Source of the DNA: Sciscionella marina DSM 45152
GTDB lineage: Bacteria; Actinomycetota; Actinomycetes; Mycobacteriales; Pseudonocardiaceae
Assembly: GCF_000379465.1 (NCBI RefSeq)
Contig: NZ_KB905380.1
Location: 558,001 to 622,000, forward strand
DNA: 64,000 nucleotides
Reading direction: 5' to 3'
In this document: positions 49,785 to 61,251 of the stretch, piece by piece
Position numbering within the stretch: the first letter of the stretch is position 1
How the letters are laid out: each line of letters opens with the position of its first letter
Made by a program: the position numbers and the translations under genes
Notes under the pieces: generated by a model
Told to the model about the DNA's origin: nothing
Seen by the model: only the letters and a program-made list of their open reading frames with translations
Databases searched by the model: none

Positions 49785-51443
49785 TTGACCACCCCCGAAT
49801 TCGACTTCACCGAGGTCCTGCCGCATGCCGCGGAGGACACCACCGAGTACCGGCTCGTGTCCGAGGACGGCGTGCGCCTCGTCGAAGCGGCGGGCCGGCG
49901 CTTCCTGGAGGTCGAGCCCGAAGCGCTCACCCTGCTCGCTCGCACCGCGGTCGGTGACATCCAGCACCTGCTCCGGCCGGGGCATCTCGCCCAGCTGCGC
50001 TCGATCATCGAGGATCCCGAGGCGAGTGGGAACGACCGCTATGTCGCGACCGATCTGCTGCGCAACGCGGCCATCGCCGCCGGCGGCGTGCTGCCCATGT
50101 GCCAGGACACCGGCACCGCGATCGTGATCGGCAAGCGCACCGAGTCCGTGCTCACCGGTGGAGCCGACGAACGGGCACTGGCCCGCGGGGTCTTCGACGC
50201 CTACCAGGAACTGAACCTGCGCTACTCGCAGCAGGCGCCGCTGTCCTTCTGGGAGGAACGCAACACCAAGAGCAATCTGCCCGCACAGATCGAGCTGTAT
50301 CACACGGACGGGGAGGAGCCCTCGTACGAGTTCCTGTTCCTGGCCAAGGGCGGCGGCTCGGCGAACAAGACCTTCCTGTTCCAGGCGACCCCCGCCCTGC
50401 TGCACCCGGACAAGCTCGCCGGATTCCTCGAGGAGAAACTGCGCGCGATCGGCACCTCCGCCTGTCCCCCGTATCACCTCGCGATCGTGGTCGGCGGCAT
50501 GTCGGCCGAGTTCACCCTCAAGACGGCCAAGCTCGCCTCGGCCCGTGCGCTCGACGACCTGCCGACGCAGGGTTCACCGTCCGGGCACGGGATCCGCGAT
50601 ACGGATCTCGAAGCGCAGGTGCTCGAGATGACCAGGCAGTTCGGCATCGGGGCCCAGTTCGGCGGCAAGTACTTCTGCCACGATGTGCGGGTGATCCGGC
50701 TGCCCCGGCACGGCGCCTCGCTGCCGATCGGGATCGCGGTCTCCTGCTCGGCGGACCGCCAGGCCAAGGCCAGGATCACCCGGGACGGTGTGTTCCTCGA
50801 ACAGCTCGAGCGCGATCCCGCCCGTTTCCTGCCGGAGGTCGGCTCCGAGGAACTCTCCGCGGACGTGGTGCACATCGATCTGAACCGGCCCATGTCCGAG
50901 ATCCGCGCGCAATTGTCCGAACTCCCGGTGAAAACGCGGGTCTCGCTTTCCGGGCCGATGATCGTCGCCCGGGATATCGCGCACGCGAAAATCGCCGAGC
51001 GCCTGGATGCTGGTGAACCGATGCCGGACTATTTCCGCGACCATCCCGTCTATTACGCGGGTCCGGCGAAAACCCCGGAAGGTTACGCCTCCGGTTCGTT
51101 CGGCCCGACCACCGCGGGCCGCATGGACTCCTATGTGGACCGCTTCCAGGCGGCCGGCGGCTCGTTCGTCATGCTGGCCAAGGGAAATCGCTCGAAACAG
51201 GTCGTGGACGCCTGCGCCGAACACGGCGGTTTCTACCTCGGTTCGATCGGCGGGCCGGCGGCCAAGATCGCCCAGGACTGCGTCACCGCGCTCGAGGTAC
51301 TCGAATATCCGGAACTGGGCATGGAAGCGGTCTGGAAAATCCAGGTCGAGAATTTCCCCGCGTTCGTCGTCGTGGACGACAAGGGGAATGATTTCTTCGC
51401 CGAGACCCTCGAACCGGTACTGCAGATCGGCTTCCGTACCTAA
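49785..51443 (+). CDS. fum: Class I (iron-sulfur) fumarate hydratase
   Basis: A 552-residue oxygen-sensitive class I fumarase, like E. coli FumA/FumB, that interconverts fumarate and malate in the citric acid cycle. The three cluster cysteines are visible: C106 in [11 protein letters not shown]227 in TSACPPYH and C321 in VSCSADR. The N-terminal alpha region and the C-terminal beta region ([34 protein letters not shown]) are fused. The TTG start at 49785 follows CGAGGAAGC. The stop overlaps the convergent lipoprotein stop. Confidence 0.94.
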   Translation: MTTPEFDFTEVLPHAAEDTTEYRLVSEDGVRLVEAAGRRFLEVEPEALTLLARTAVGDIQHLLRPGHLAQLRSIIEDPEASGNDRYVATDLLRNAAIAAGGVLPMCQDTGTAIVIGKRTESVLTGGADERALARGVFDAYQELNLRYSQQAPLSFWEERNTKSNLPAQIELYHTDGEEPSYEFLFLAKGGGSANKTFLFQATPALLHPDKLAGFLEEKLRAIGTSACPPYHLAIVVGGMSAEFTLKTAKLASARALDDLPTQGSPSGHGIRDTDLEAQVLEMTRQFGIGAQFGGKYFCHDVRVIRLPRHGASLPIGIAVSCSADRQAKARITRDGVFLEQLERDPARFLPEVGSEELSADVVHIDLNRPMSEIRAQLSELPVKTRVSLSGPMIVARDIAHAKIAERLDAGEPMPDYFRDHPVYYAGPAKTPEGYASGSFGPTTAGRMDSYVDRFQAAGGSFVMLAKGNRSKQVVDACAEHGGFYLGSIGGPAAKIAQDCVTALEVLEYPELGMEAVWKIQVENFPAFVVVDDKGNDFFAETLEPVLQIGFRT

Positions 51444-51838
51444 CCGGGCCGCTTCCCGACGATGCTGCGCGCGGACAGCTCGGCCACCCGGTCCCCGAGT
51501 GGTTCGGCGAGCCGGACGGTCAGTTCCGGGGTGCGCAGGTCCATCGTGCACAGCGGTCGGCCGGGCGGACGGCTCTCGGTGAACAGGACGTGCACCGTGT
51601 CGGCGTCCTGCCTGGTCACGGCGGCACTCACGTGCGAGCAGCCGCCCTCCTTGCCACGTACGAGCAACGTCCGCCCATCGTCGCGGACTCGGACGGTGTG
51701 CGGATAGTCCCTGGGTAGGGCGCTCGCGTCGACCTGAGCGGCGGGCAGCGGTCCCGAGCGCGTGCCCGTGTGATGCCGCGGTTCTCCGCACGCGGTGGCC
51801 AGCAGGAGCACCGCGAGCAGGACCACGGCCGCTTTCAT
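51440..51838 (-). CDS. Putative small lipoprotein
   Basis: A 132-residue protein with a lipobox: [20 protein letters not shown], cysteine at about residue 17, so it would be lipidated and exported. The remainder is hydrophilic with two cysteines ([25 protein letters not shown]) that may pair outside the membrane. I do not recognise a domain. The ATG overlaps the upstream SRPBCC stop by 4 nt, so the two form an operon. Confidence 0.8.
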   Translation of the reverse strand: MKAAVVLLAVLLLATACGEPRHHTGTRSGPLPAAQVDASALPRDYPHTVRVRDDGRTLLVRGKEGGCSHVSAAVTRQDADTVHVLFTESRPPGRPLCTMDLRTPELTVRLAEPLGDRVAELSARSIVGKRPG

Positions 51839-52275
51839 GGCGAGGTGAACCGCGCGGCAAGCCGGTCGAGGGAGGCCTCGATCGCCTTCCGGTTCTGTTC
51901 GGGGAACCCGGCCAGCGGATAGAGCCGCCCCACCGGGGTGGTCGAGTAGTCGAAGGTCTCGGTGACCAGGGTCGTGCCGTCCTCGTTCGGCGCCAGTTCC
52001 CAGCGCCAGCGGTGCCCGGCGAAGTGCCGCCACGCGATACACCGGCCCTCCTCGAACTCGACGACCGTGTTGCTGATCCGGTACGGAACACCGAACATCC
52101 GCATGTCCATGCCGAACTTGGCGCCGAGCCGCAGTCGCTGTGCGGCGCCGCGGGCCCGCAGGACCATGCCGGATCCGTCGATCTCGCTGTGCCGCGCCGG
52201 ATCGGTCAGCAGCGCGAAGATGTCCTCCGGCTTCGCGGCGACCGTGCGCGAGGCCGTAACAGTACGTCCAGTCAT
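51835..52275 (-). CDS. SRPBCC-family protein
   Basis: A 146-residue START-like (SRPBCC) domain protein: VTASRTVAAKPEDIFALLTD, YRISNTVVEFEEGRCIAWRH and LVTETFDYSTTPVGRLYPL. This fold binds hydrophobic ligands; many family members are polyketide cyclase- or CoxG-like. ATG 52275 begins just before the Pat-like gene ends (11-nt gap). It is coupled to the lipoprotein downstream. The ligand is unknown. Confidence 0.85.
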   Translation of the reverse strand: MTGRTVTASRTVAAKPEDIFALLTDPARHSEIDGSGMVLRARGAAQRLRLGAKFGMDMRMFGVPYRISNTVVEFEEGRCIAWRHFAGHRWRWELAPNEDGTTLVTETFDYSTTPVGRLYPLAGFPEQNRKAIEASLDRLAARFTSP

Positions 52276-52286
52276 GGGAGCACAGG

Positions 52287-54983
52287 CTACTCGTTGGTAC
52301 GGTATGAGCCCAGCCTTCGCGGTCCTTCGTCCGCGACCAGTTCCGGCAGGCCGAGGATGATCCGGCCGCGCGCCACCCGCGCGCCCTGTGCGGTCACGAT
52401 CACCGGATCCAGCAGCAGCGACCGCACCTGCGGCAGGTCTTCGGCGAGCGCACTGCACCGCAGGGCCAGTTCCTCGAGCGCCGCAGTGTCCACCGGCTTG
52501 CGGCCCCGCCAGCCGGTCAGCAGCGGGGCGGTGCGCGGTGCCCGGATGAGCCAGCGCGCGTCCACGTCGGAGAGCGGGACGGCACGGTAGGCCCGGTCGC
52601 CGACCAGATCGGAGACGGGACCGGAAAGACCGAAGGCCAGCACCGAACCGAACGAGGGATCGTCCTGCACGCTGAACAGGCAGGAGTGCCCGCGCGGGGC
52701 CATCCGCTGCACGTAGAGCTGCCCGTCCGCCCCGGTCTCGCGCAGTGAACGGTAGGCGGCGCGCAGGTCCGCGGCCCCGGTGATGTCGAGGCGCACATCG
52801 GCGAGTTCGGCCAGCGGTACCTCGCCGAAGGCCGCCTGTTTGAGCACGACCGGGTACCCGAGCCCGGCCGCCGCCTGTTCGGCCTCCTGTTCGGTGCCGA
52901 CCACCCGGTAGGGCTCGATCTCGATGCCGTACGCGGCCAGCAGCGCCTGTGCCTGCTGCTCGGGCAGCTCGGTCTCGGCCGCATCGGATTCGGCGAGCGC
53001 GGCGTGCACGATGCCCGCCCCGGCATCGGTGTCGATCCCGGCCGGGCGCAGGTGCTCCCCGCGCGGCTGCTCGCGCCAGCGCGCGTAGGTGTTCGCCCGC
53101 ACGAGCGCCCGGGTCGCGCGCTCCGGGCTCGGATACGAGGGGATGGAACCGATCGCCCCGTCCCCGATGGCCAGTTGCTCGGGCATCCCCTCGGCGCCCA
53201 CGAAGGTGGACACGATCGGTTTGAGCTTCGCCTGTTCGGTCTCGTCGACCACGGTGCGCAGGGCGGCCGCGTACGCGGCGGTCGGGATCGCGATCGGCGG
53301 CACGAACACCACCACGAGCGCGTCCACCTGTTCGTCGGCCAGGGCCGAGCGGACCGCCTCCGCGAAGTCCTCCGGGGTCGGCTGCGCCCCGGTGTCGATC
53401 GGCTCGCGGGCCAGCTCCAGTCCGCCGTCGCGCGCGGTGTCCGCGGCCAGCACCCCGATCGCGGTCGAGTTCCCGACCACGGCGAGCCGGTTGCCACGCG
53501 GCAGCGGCTGGTTGGCCAGCAGCAGCGCGGTGTCGAACAGCTGCGCGATCGTCTCCACCCGGATCACGCCCGCCTGTTCGAACAGCCGCGCCACGCCGGC
53601 GTCCTCCAGGGGCACCGAGGTCGGGGTGAGCGCCGGCCGGGTGGTGTGCCGGCCGGATTTCACGGCGATCACCGGCTTGTGCCTGGCCAGCCGCCGGGCC
53701 AGCCTGCCGAACTTGCGCGGGTTGCCGAACGACTCCAGATACAGCAGCACCACATCGGTTTCCGGGTCGGTCTCCCAGTACTGCAGCAGGTCGTTGCCGG
53801 AGACATCGGCGCGGTTACCCGCCGAGACGAACGTGGACAGGCCCAGCCCGCGTTCGGCGGCATCGGCGAGGATCGCGGTGCCGAGCGCGCCGGACTGGCA
53901 GAAGAAGCCCACCCTGCCGTGCGCGGGAAGGGTGGTCGCCAGGGTGGCGTTGAGCCGCAGCAGCGGGTCGGTGTTGATCACCCCGAGCGCGTTCGGGCCG
54001 ACGACCCGCATCCCGTGCGCCCGCGCCTCGGCCACCATCCGGCGTTCCGCTTCCTTGCCCCGCGGCCCGGCGTCGCTGAACCCGGAGGACACCACGACCA
54101 GGGTGGTGACCCCCTTCGCCAGGCAGGCGTCGAGCACCTCGTCCATCCCCGAGGCCGGTACCGCGACCACGGCGAGATCCACCGGATCGGGAATGTCCAA
54201 CACGGAGGCGTATGCCCGCACCCCGCGCACCGAGGAGTGCTCCGAATTCACCGGGTAGACGGTGCCCGCAAAACTGGCCGAGAGCAGGTTCGTGAACACC
54301 ACGTAGCCGACCTTGGTCGGGTCCGCGGAAGCACCGATGACCGCGACCGCCCTGGGGTGCAGCAGATTGTGCACGCTGCGCGCCTCCGCGGCCTGTTCAC
54401 GGGCGCGCGCCACCGAAATCGAGGCCTTGGTCGGGTCGATGTCGAACTCCAGGTGCAGCACGCCCTCCTCGATCGCGCGCGAGACCTGGTACCCGGCGTC
54501 GCGGAACACCCGCACCATGGTCGCGTTCTCCGCGAGCACCTCGGCCACGAACCGGCGCAGGCCGTTCTCCCGCGCCGCGGCGGCCAGGTGCTCGAGCAGG
54601 ATGGAGCCGAGACCGCGGCCCTGATGCGCGTCCGCGACCACGAAGGCCACCTCGGCGGAATCCCCGTCGTCCAGCCGTTCGTAGCGGCCGACCGAGATGA
54701 TCTCCCCGCCGAGTGTCGCGACAAAGGCGACCCGGCCCGAGTGATCGACCGTGGTGAACCTGCGCAAATCCTTGTCCGGGATACGCGGATAAGGGCCGAA
54801 ATAACGGAAGTAGCGGGTCCGCTCGGACAGTTTCGCGTGGAATTCGCGCAGTGCCTCGGCATCGTTCGGCACGATCGGTCGCATGTGGACGGTGCCGCCG
54901 TCGCTGAGGACGACATCCGCCTCCCAGTGCGCGGGATAGATATAGGCGCGGCGCAGGTCGTCCGGTGAGGATTCGGTATTCAT
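52287..54983 (-). CDS. GNAT domain fused to ADP-forming acyl-CoA synthetase-like domain (Pat-type protein acetyltransferase)
   Basis: An 898-residue fusion. Residues ~25-185 are a GNAT acetyltransferase (acetyl-CoA loop QGRGLGSILLEHL, 121-133). From ~205 it reads as an ADP-forming acetyl-CoA synthetase: CoA-binding (AVAVIGASADPTKVGYVVF), succinyl-CoA-synthetase-like, then an ATP-grasp-like C-terminus. The segment where active enzymes have the phospho-histidine (S-H-T) reads ALTPTSVPLE (451-460), so that domain is probably not catalytic, as in Pat lysine acetyltransferases. Those acetylate and inactivate AMP-forming acyl-CoA synthetases. It is 12 nt downstream of the AcuC-type deacetylase gene, a matching pair. 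Confidence 0.9.
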   Translation of the reverse strand: MNTESSPDDLRRAYIYPAHWEADVVLSDGGTVHMRPIVPNDAEALREFHAKLSERTRYFRYFGPYPRIPDKDLRRFTTVDHSGRVAFVATLGGEIISVGRYERLDDGDSAEVAFVVADAHQGRGLGSILLEHLAAAARENGLRRFVAEVLAENATMVRVFRDAGYQVSRAIEEGVLHLEFDIDPTKASISVARAREQAAEARSVHNLLHPRAVAVIGASADPTKVGYVVFTNLLSASFAGTVYPVNSEHSSVRGVRAYASVLDIPDPVDLAVVAVPASGMDEVLDACLAKGVTTLVVVSSGFSDAGPRGKEAERRMVAEARAHGMRVVGPNALGVINTDPLLRLNATLATTLPAHGRVGFFCQSGALGTAILADAAERGLGLSTFVSAGNRADVSGNDLLQYWETDPETDVVLLYLESFGNPRKFGRLARRLARHKPVIAVKSGRHTTRPALTPTSVPLEDAGVARLFEQAGVIRVETIAQLFDTALLLANQPLPRGNRLAVVGNSTAIGVLAADTARDGGLELAREPIDTGAQPTPEDFAEAVRSALADEQVDALVVVFVPPIAIPTAAYAAALRTVVDETEQAKLKPIVSTFVGAEGMPEQLAIGDGAIGSIPSYPSPERATRALVRANTYARWREQPRGEHLRPAGIDTDAGAGIVHAALAESDAAETELPEQQAQALLAAYGIEIEPYRVVGTEQEAEQAAAGLGYPVVLKQAAFGEVPLAELADVRLDITGAADLRAAYRSLRETGADGQLYVQRMAPRGHSCLFSVQDDPSFGSVLAFGLSGPVSDLVGDRAYRAVPLSDVDARWLIRAPRTAPLLTGWRGRKPVDTAALEELALRCSALAEDLPQVRSLLLDPVIVTAQGARVARGRIILGLPELVADEGPRRLGSYRTNE

Positions 54984-54995
54984 CTCCGCCTCTCC

Positions 54996-56162
54996 TCAGT
55001 CCCGCGGATCGTCCGGTTCCAGGCCGTGCAGCGGGAACACCGCACGCCTGGTCGCCAGAATCGAGGCATCCGTGGGGTCCGAGACATCCCCGCCCCAGGC
55101 GAGGAAATCCGTGTCGGTCCGGTCGGACATCGCCTTCGGCAACTCGATGCGCGGCGCGAGGCCACCGACGAAATCACGCCAGCCCTCCGGAATCGCGGTG
55201 TCCCCGGGGATATCCCGGTCCAGCACGGTGGCCAGCAGATGCGTCCAGGACCGCGGCACGACCCGCACCAGCTGATAACCGCCGCCGCCGATCGCGAGCC
55301 ACTTCCCGCCCGCGTAGCGCCGTGCCAGTTCCCGCACGTTGCGGTAGATCGCCGCATGACCGTCCACCGAAAGCGAAAGGTCCGCGAGCGGATCCTCGGC
55401 GTGACTGTCCACTCCGCACTGCGAGACGATCAGTTGCGGCTCGAACTGTTCCAGGAGCGAGGGAACCACCGCGTGCCAGGCGCGCAACCACGCCGGATCC
55501 TGGGTTCCCGGCGGTAGCGGCAGGTTCACCGCATAGCCGTTTCCCTTGCCCGCGCCCAATTCCCGCGCGTACCCGGTGCCCGGCCACAGGGTCCTCGGGT
55601 GCTGGTGCAGCGAGATCGTCAGCACCCGCGGATCCCCGTAGAAGGCCGCCTGCACCCCATCGCCGTGGTGCACATCGGTGTCCAGATAGGCGATCCGGTC
55701 GAATCCGTTGTCCAGCAGCCAGGAGATCGCGATCGCGCAGTCGTTGTACACGCAGAACCCGGAGGCGCGGTCGGGCATGGCGTGATGCAGACCGCCCGCG
55801 ATGTTCACCGCGCGCTCCGCGGCCCCGCTCGCGATCTGCTTCGCCGCCAGCAGCGTGCCACCGACCACCAATGACGAGGCCTCGTGCATATCCGGGAACA
55901 CCGGGTTGTCGTCGGTACCGAGCCCGTGCGCGAGATCGGCGCCGAGCCCCGGCGCGTCCCGGACCGCGTCCAGATACCCCTTCGCGTGCACACGGAGCAG
56001 CTCGTCCTCCCCCGCCGCACCGGGCACCAGCAGCTCGACATCCTCGAGCACACCGAGTTCGGTGGCCAGTTTGATGGTCAACGCGAGGCGTACGGGGTTG
56101 AAGGGATGCGTCTCACCGAGGTCATAGGCGAGTAACGCCTTGTCCCACACTACGCTGCGCAT
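54996..56162 (-). CDS. acuC: Acetoin utilization-type histone deacetylase family protein (AcuC)
   Basis: A 388-residue zinc-dependent deacetylase of the arginase-deacetylase superfamily. Catalytic motifs are GGLHHAMPDRASGFCVYND, YLDTDVHHGDGVQAAF and GGGGYQLVRVVPR. In Bacillus AcuC deacetylates acetyl-CoA synthetase; the Pat-like gene directly downstream fits an acetylation/deacetylation switch. ATG 56162 (MRSVVWDKALLAYDLGE) is the family start. A longer reading to 56255 runs into the sulfurtransferase gene and is rejected. Confidence 0.93.
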   Translation of the reverse strand: MRSVVWDKALLAYDLGETHPFNPVRLALTIKLATELGVLEDVELLVPGAAGEDELLRVHAKGYLDAVRDAPGLGADLAHGLGTDDNPVFPDMHEASSLVVGGTLLAAKQIASGAAERAVNIAGGLHHAMPDRASGFCVYNDCAIAISWLLDNGFDRIAYLDTDVHHGDGVQAAFYGDPRVLTISLHQHPRTLWPGTGYARELGAGKGNGYAVNLPLPPGTQDPAWLRAWHAVVPSLLEQFEPQLIVSQCGVDSHAEDPLADLSLSVDGHAAIYRNVRELARRYAGGKWLAIGGGGYQLVRVVPRSWTHLLATVLDRDIPGDTAIPEGWRDFVGGLAPRIELPKAMSDRTDTDFLAWGGDVSDPTDASILATRRAVFPLHGLEPDDPRD

Positions 56163-56191
56163 ATCCGCCAGCGTAACCGGTGAGACCGCGC

Positions 56192-57043
56192 TCAGGGGGC
56201 GACCTCGCCGGCTTCGTGCCCCTGTGCCACCTCGCGGCGCTCGTCGGCGCTCCACTGCGAGTAAGAACCCGGGTACAGCGCCGGGCTCGCCTCGATTCCC
56301 GCGTGCTCCATCGCGAGCACCACCGAGCAGGCGGTGACCCCGGAACCGCAGTACACCCCGACCTTCCCGGTGCTCGCCCCGAGCGCGGCGAAGTGTTCGG
56401 CCAGCTCCGATGCGGGGCGCCAGCGCCCGTCCGGGCCGAGATGCGCCGAGGCCGGGCTGTTGCGCGCACCCGGGATGTGTCCAGGGCGGGCGTCCACGGG
56501 TTCGGTCTCCCCCCGGTAACGGACCGGTGCGCGGGCGTCGAGCAGCACCCCGTCTCCCGGGATCCCTGCCGCCGCGTCCGCGTCGAGTACCGGCATCGAA
56601 CCCGGTTCACCGGTGAAATCCCCCGCTGCGGGGTGCGGGATGTCCGGGGTGAGCGGGCGTTCCTCGGCCTGCCAGGCCGCGAACCCGCCGTCGAGCACGG
56701 CCACCTGTTCGTGACCGAGCCAGCGCAGCAGCCACCACACCCGGGCCGCCACCGAACCGTCCGCGTCGTCGTAGGCGATCACCGGGGTGCTTCCGCCGAT
56801 CCCCGCCGTCCGGAACACCGCGACGAGCCGGTCCGGCTCCGGCAGGGGGTGACGGCCACGCTCCGTGCTCGGCGGGCCGGCCAGATCGGTGTCGACGTCG
56901 AGGAACACCGCGCCCGGAAGGTGCGCCCGTTCGTAGTCGGCACGCCCCGGCGGACCGGTCAGCCGCCAGCGCACATCCAGCACGACGGCCGCGCCGACGC
57001 CGATGAGCTCCGCCGCCTCAGTAGTGGAAATCAACCCGCGCAC
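56192..57043 (-). CDS. sseA: Rhodanese-type sulfurtransferase
   Basis: A 283-residue two-domain rhodanese. The N-terminal inactive domain has VVLDVRWRLTGPPGRADYER and DGGFAAWQAEERPLTPD. The C-terminal domain has VLLDARAPVRYRGETEPVD and the active cysteine in YCGSGVTACSVVLAMEHAG, ending YPGSYSQWSAD. It transfers sulfur from thiosulfate or 3-mercaptopyruvate to an acceptor. The CGSGVTA loop favours mercaptopyruvate, and the exact donor is not settled. GTG 57043 is the start, 29 nt upstream of acuC on the same strand, divergent from ideR. Confidence 0.9.
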   Translation of the reverse strand: MRGLISTTEAAELIGVGAAVVLDVRWRLTGPPGRADYERAHLPGAVFLDVDTDLAGPPSTERGRHPLPEPDRLVAVFRTAGIGGSTPVIAYDDADGSVAARVWWLLRWLGHEQVAVLDGGFAAWQAEERPLTPDIPHPAAGDFTGEPGSMPVLDADAAAGIPGDGVLLDARAPVRYRGETEPVDARPGHIPGARNSPASAHLGPDGRWRPASELAEHFAALGASTGKVGVYCGSGVTACSVVLAMEHAGIEASPALYPGSYSQWSADERREVAQGHEAGEVAP

Positions 57044-57206
57044 GGCGTCATACTGTCATTCGTCCCGCTATGACTCCACCTGCCACCGCACCACGACCGC
57101 GGCCGTCGCGAGCGTCCTGCGGCATGCCGCGGGAAGGCAGCGAGTCGTCGTGTCCCGGCGCGTCGGTGCCACCGACTACTATGGACACAGAAGTTAGGGG
57201 TAGCTG

Positions 57207-57898
57207 ATGAATGATCTTGTGGACACCACGGAGATGTATCTCCGGACGATTTACGACCTCGAGGAAGAGGGGGTCGTGCCACTGCGCGCCAGGATCGCGG
57301 AGCGTCTCGAGCAGAGCGGGCCGACGGTGAGCCAGACGATCGCGCGGATGGAGCGCGACGGGCTCGTACGGGTCGCGGGCGACCGGCATCTCGAGCTCAC
57401 CGACGCCGGGCGCAGCCGGGCGGTCGCCGTCATGCGCAAGCATCGGCTCGCCGAACTGCTGCTCGTCGACGTGATCGGGCTCGAATGGGAGCAGGTCCAC
57501 GCCGAAGCGTGCCGCTGGGAGCATGTGATGAGCGAGGCCGTGGAACGCAAGCTGGTCAAACTGCTGGACAACCCGACGACCTCGCCGTACGGGAACCCCA
57601 TTCCGGGGCTCGCCGAGCTGGGGGTGGACATCGAGACCACGCCCGTCGAGTCGGGGCTGGTCCGGGTCGACGAGGTGGCCCGGCGCGGCGGCGGAAAGAT
57701 CGAGGTCCGCCGGATCGCCGAGCACGTGCAGCTCGACCCCGCGGTGATGAACGACCTCAAGAGCGTCGGGCTGCGGCCGGGCTCGATCGTGGATGTCGCG
57801 GGTGCGCACCCGCAGGACGAGAAGATCGAGATCATCGGCGGCGGCACCCAGGTGCGTGTCGACGCGGAAATCGCCCACGCCGTATTCGCGCAGCCCCG

Positions 57899-57902
<4 letters not shown>
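57207..57902 (+). CDS. ideR: Iron-dependent transcriptional repressor IdeR (DtxR family)
   Basis: A 231-residue DtxR-family repressor. The N-terminal winged helix reads IAERLEQSGPTVSQTIARME. All metal ligands of site 1 and 2 are at the expected numbers: M10, H79, E83, H98, C102, E105, H106. The C-terminal SH3-like domain (VGLRPGSIVDVAGAHPQDEK) is present. With iron it represses siderophore and iron-uptake genes and protects against oxidative stress. It is the last gene of the mycobacterial-like sigB-ideR order. The stop overlaps the galK TTG start. Confidence 0.97.
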
Positions 57903-59152
<1,250 letters not shown>

Positions 59153-59192
59153 TCTTCGGCACACGAGGCATCGAACGGGAAGGGCGGCAGTC

Positions 59193-60155
59193 GTGAAGCT
59201 GCTTGTCACTGGAGGCGCAGGCTATATCGGCAGCGTGTGCGCGGCCCGGTTGCTCGAGGCGGGAAACGAGGTCGCCGTGCTGGACGACCTGTCCACCGGG
59301 CACCGGGACGCCGTACCGGACGAAGCGGAGTTCATCGAGGGGGACGTCGCCGAGCAGGCCGACGCGGTGCTCTCCCGTGGTTTCGACGGTGTCCTGCACT
59401 TCGCGGCGAAATCGCTCGTGGGTGAGTCGATGCAGGATCCGGGCAAGTACTGGCACGGAAACGTGCTCACCTCCGTGCGGCTGCTCGACGCCATGCGCAC
59501 CCACGGCACGCCCCGCCTGGTGTTCTCCTCCACAGCGGCCACCTACGGCGAGCCCGAGCAGGTGCCCATCACCGAGGACGCGCCGACCCGGCCGACGAAC
59601 ACCTACGGCGCGACGAAACTGGCGATCGACCACGCGATCACCTCGTACGCGAAGGCGCACGGGCTCGCGGCCACGAGCCTGCGGTACTTCAATGTCGCGG
59701 GCGCCTTCGACCGGTTCGGTGAACGCCACGTGACCGAGACCCATCTGATCCCGCTCGTCCTGCAGGTGGCCCTCGGGCAACGGGAGCACGTGCAGATATT
59801 CGGGGACGACTACCCGACCTCGGATGGCACCTGCGTCCGCGACTACATTCATGTGACCGACCTGGCCGAAGCGCATCTGCTGGCGGTCGCCGCGGCGAAG
59901 CCGGGAACGCACGGGATCTTCAACCTCGGCAACGGCACCGGCTTCTCGGTGCGCCAGGTCATCGATGCCTGCCGGGAGATCACCGGGCACGACATCCCGG
60001 CGAAGCTCGCGGAACGCCGGGGCGGCGATCCCGCGGTGCTGGTCGCGTCCAGTGCGGCCGCGCAGCGCGAACTCGGCTGGCAACCCAAGCATCCCGACCT
60101 CGCCACCATGGTCGGGGACGCGTGGACTTTCGTGGCCGGCCGGGCAGGAAACTGA
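59193..60155 (+). CDS. galE: UDP-glucose 4-epimerase
   Basis: A 320-residue extended SDR enzyme interconverting UDP-glucose and UDP-galactose. It has [20 protein letters not shown] (NAD), [19 protein letters not shown] with the catalytic serine/threonine, [20 protein letters not shown] with the Tyr-x-x-x-Lys pair, and [23 protein letters not shown] 59193 follows GGGAAGGGCGGCAG. It ends 4 nt before the convergent DUF4192 gene. It supplies galactose for wall polysaccharides. Confidence 0.94.
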   Translation: MKLLVTGGAGYIGSVCAARLLEAGNEVAVLDDLSTGHRDAVPDEAEFIEGDVAEQADAVLSRGFDGVLHFAAKSLVGESMQDPGKYWHGNVLTSVRLLDAMRTHGTPRLVFSSTAATYGEPEQVPITEDAPTRPTNTYGATKLAIDHAITSYAKAHGLAATSLRYFNVAGAFDRFGERHVTETHLIPLVLQVALGQREHVQIFGDDYPTSDGTCVRDYIHVTDLAEAHLLAVAAAKPGTHGIFNLGNGTGFSVRQVIDACREITGHDIPAKLAERRGGDPAVLVASSAAAQRELGWQPKHPDLATMVGDAWTFVAGRAGN

Positions 60156-60159
60156 TCCA

Positions 60160-61161
60160 TCAGCACACCCCGAGCCGAGCGCGTGCCGCCTGGGCGAGCG
60201 GGCTCAGGCGGCGGCTGAGCGCGCTCGGCTGCACTCCGGCGCGCAGTGCCGTCGAGAGCAGATTCGCCAGCTGATATCCCGGCTCGGCGACGTGCGCCCG
60301 TTCCAGAGCCATGCCGGCCAGTACGCCATCACCGGCGAGATAGGCGCCCACCGCGAGCAGGCAGGCAGCGGGCGCGCCGGCGGGATCCGGGAGTGCCCTG
60401 GTCAGCATGGTCCAGAGGGCACGGAGCGCGTGTTGTTCGCGGTCGGTTCGGCCGACGAGGAACGCGTCACGCACGTCGGTGATACAGAGTGCCTGGGCCA
60501 GCTCGGCCAGCCGCCGGTCGTCCGGCTCGGTGCCCGTATCAGCGTGGGCGGCATCCAGCACCAGCGCATACCACTGTTCCGGGGTCCGTAGCCGGTCATC
60601 GGGACCACGGGCGAGCACCGCCGACCTGCGGGCGAGCACCACGTCGGGGGGACGCGCGAGCCGCTGTTCGAGATCGGACCGGGAGATACCGGCCTCCCCG
60701 CCGCCGGTGGGTGAGAGCGCGACGAGTGTTCCGGCCTCCGGGTCCTCGACCAGACCATGACAGTCGTCCTCATCGAGGCAGTGCCACGGCTGCCCGGCCG
60801 CGATGTGCGAGGTCCACAGCATATGCAGCACCGGGATCCCGGAACGCCGGAAACGATCCCGGATGGACACGGCGACCGCGCGCAGGTGCTCCCGGCAGAG
60901 TCCTCCTCCGACGAGGACGACGGTCGCGGCCGTGCCGCCCTGCAGTCGCGCCGGCTCGAGGAGGTGTTCGGCGGCCGCCGAGACGCTGCCGGTGTCCGGG
61001 AGATCGGCGCGCAGCACCAGGCCGAGCTCGTCCCGTTCTGGACCGCGATGCAGAAGCAGCACAAGCGAATCGGACGGATTGAATCCGAGCAACAACGGAA
61101 CCGCCGCGATGACGGATCCGGGTTCCTCGAGGCGGAGAACAGAATGGCGTGTCGCTGTCAT
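60160..61161 (-). CDS. DUF4192 family protein
   Basis: A 333-residue protein of the actinobacterial DUF4192 family: LEEPGSVIAAVPLLLGFNPS, DSLVLLLHRG, ATVVLVGGGLCREHLRAVAV and a helical C-terminal half (PAACLLAVGAYLAGDGVLAG). Function unknown. ATG 61161 (MTATRHSVLRLEE) is used; upstream the frame is not family-like. The upstream region contains a pair of DnaA-box-like sequences and a palindrome. Confidence 0.88.
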   Translation of the reverse strand: MTATRHSVLRLEEPGSVIAAVPLLLGFNPSDSLVLLLHRGPERDELGLVLRADLPDTGSVSAAAEHLLEPARLQGGTAATVVLVGGGLCREHLRAVAVSIRDRFRRSGIPVLHMLWTSHIAAGQPWHCLDEDDCHGLVEDPEAGTLVALSPTGGGEAGISRSDLEQRLARPPDVVLARRSAVLARGPDDRLRTPEQWYALVLDAAHADTGTEPDDRRLAELAQALCITDVRDAFLVGRTDREQHALRALWTMLTRALPDPAGAPAACLLAVGAYLAGDGVLAGMALERAHVAEPGYQLANLLSTALRAGVQPSALSRRLSPLAQAARARLGVC

Positions 61162-61213
61162 GGCATCAACATCTCCCAGGATTTCGATGTCCGCGCAAAC
61201 TCGGTTTTTTGTT

Positions 61214-61242
61214 CCTGTGGACAGCGCTGAGTTGTCCACAGG
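61214..61242. promoter_or_regulatory. Paired inverted DnaA-box-like sites
   Basis: CCTGTGGACA (61214-61223) and TGTCCACAGG (61233-61242) form a perfect 10-bp inverted repeat with a 9-nt spacer. The right arm contains TTGTCCACA (61232-61240), the actinobacterial DnaA box; the left arm in reverse reads CTGTCCACA, one mismatch. It lies 53 nt upstream of the DUF4192 start. It may bind DnaA, or be just a hairpin. Confidence 0.5.
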
Positions 61243-61251
61243 AAGCCTTGT

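Noticed and set aside
56163-56255. Extended N-terminus of AcuC
   Set aside because: It overlaps the end of the sulfurtransferase gene and adds non-conserved residues; MRSVVWD is the natural start.
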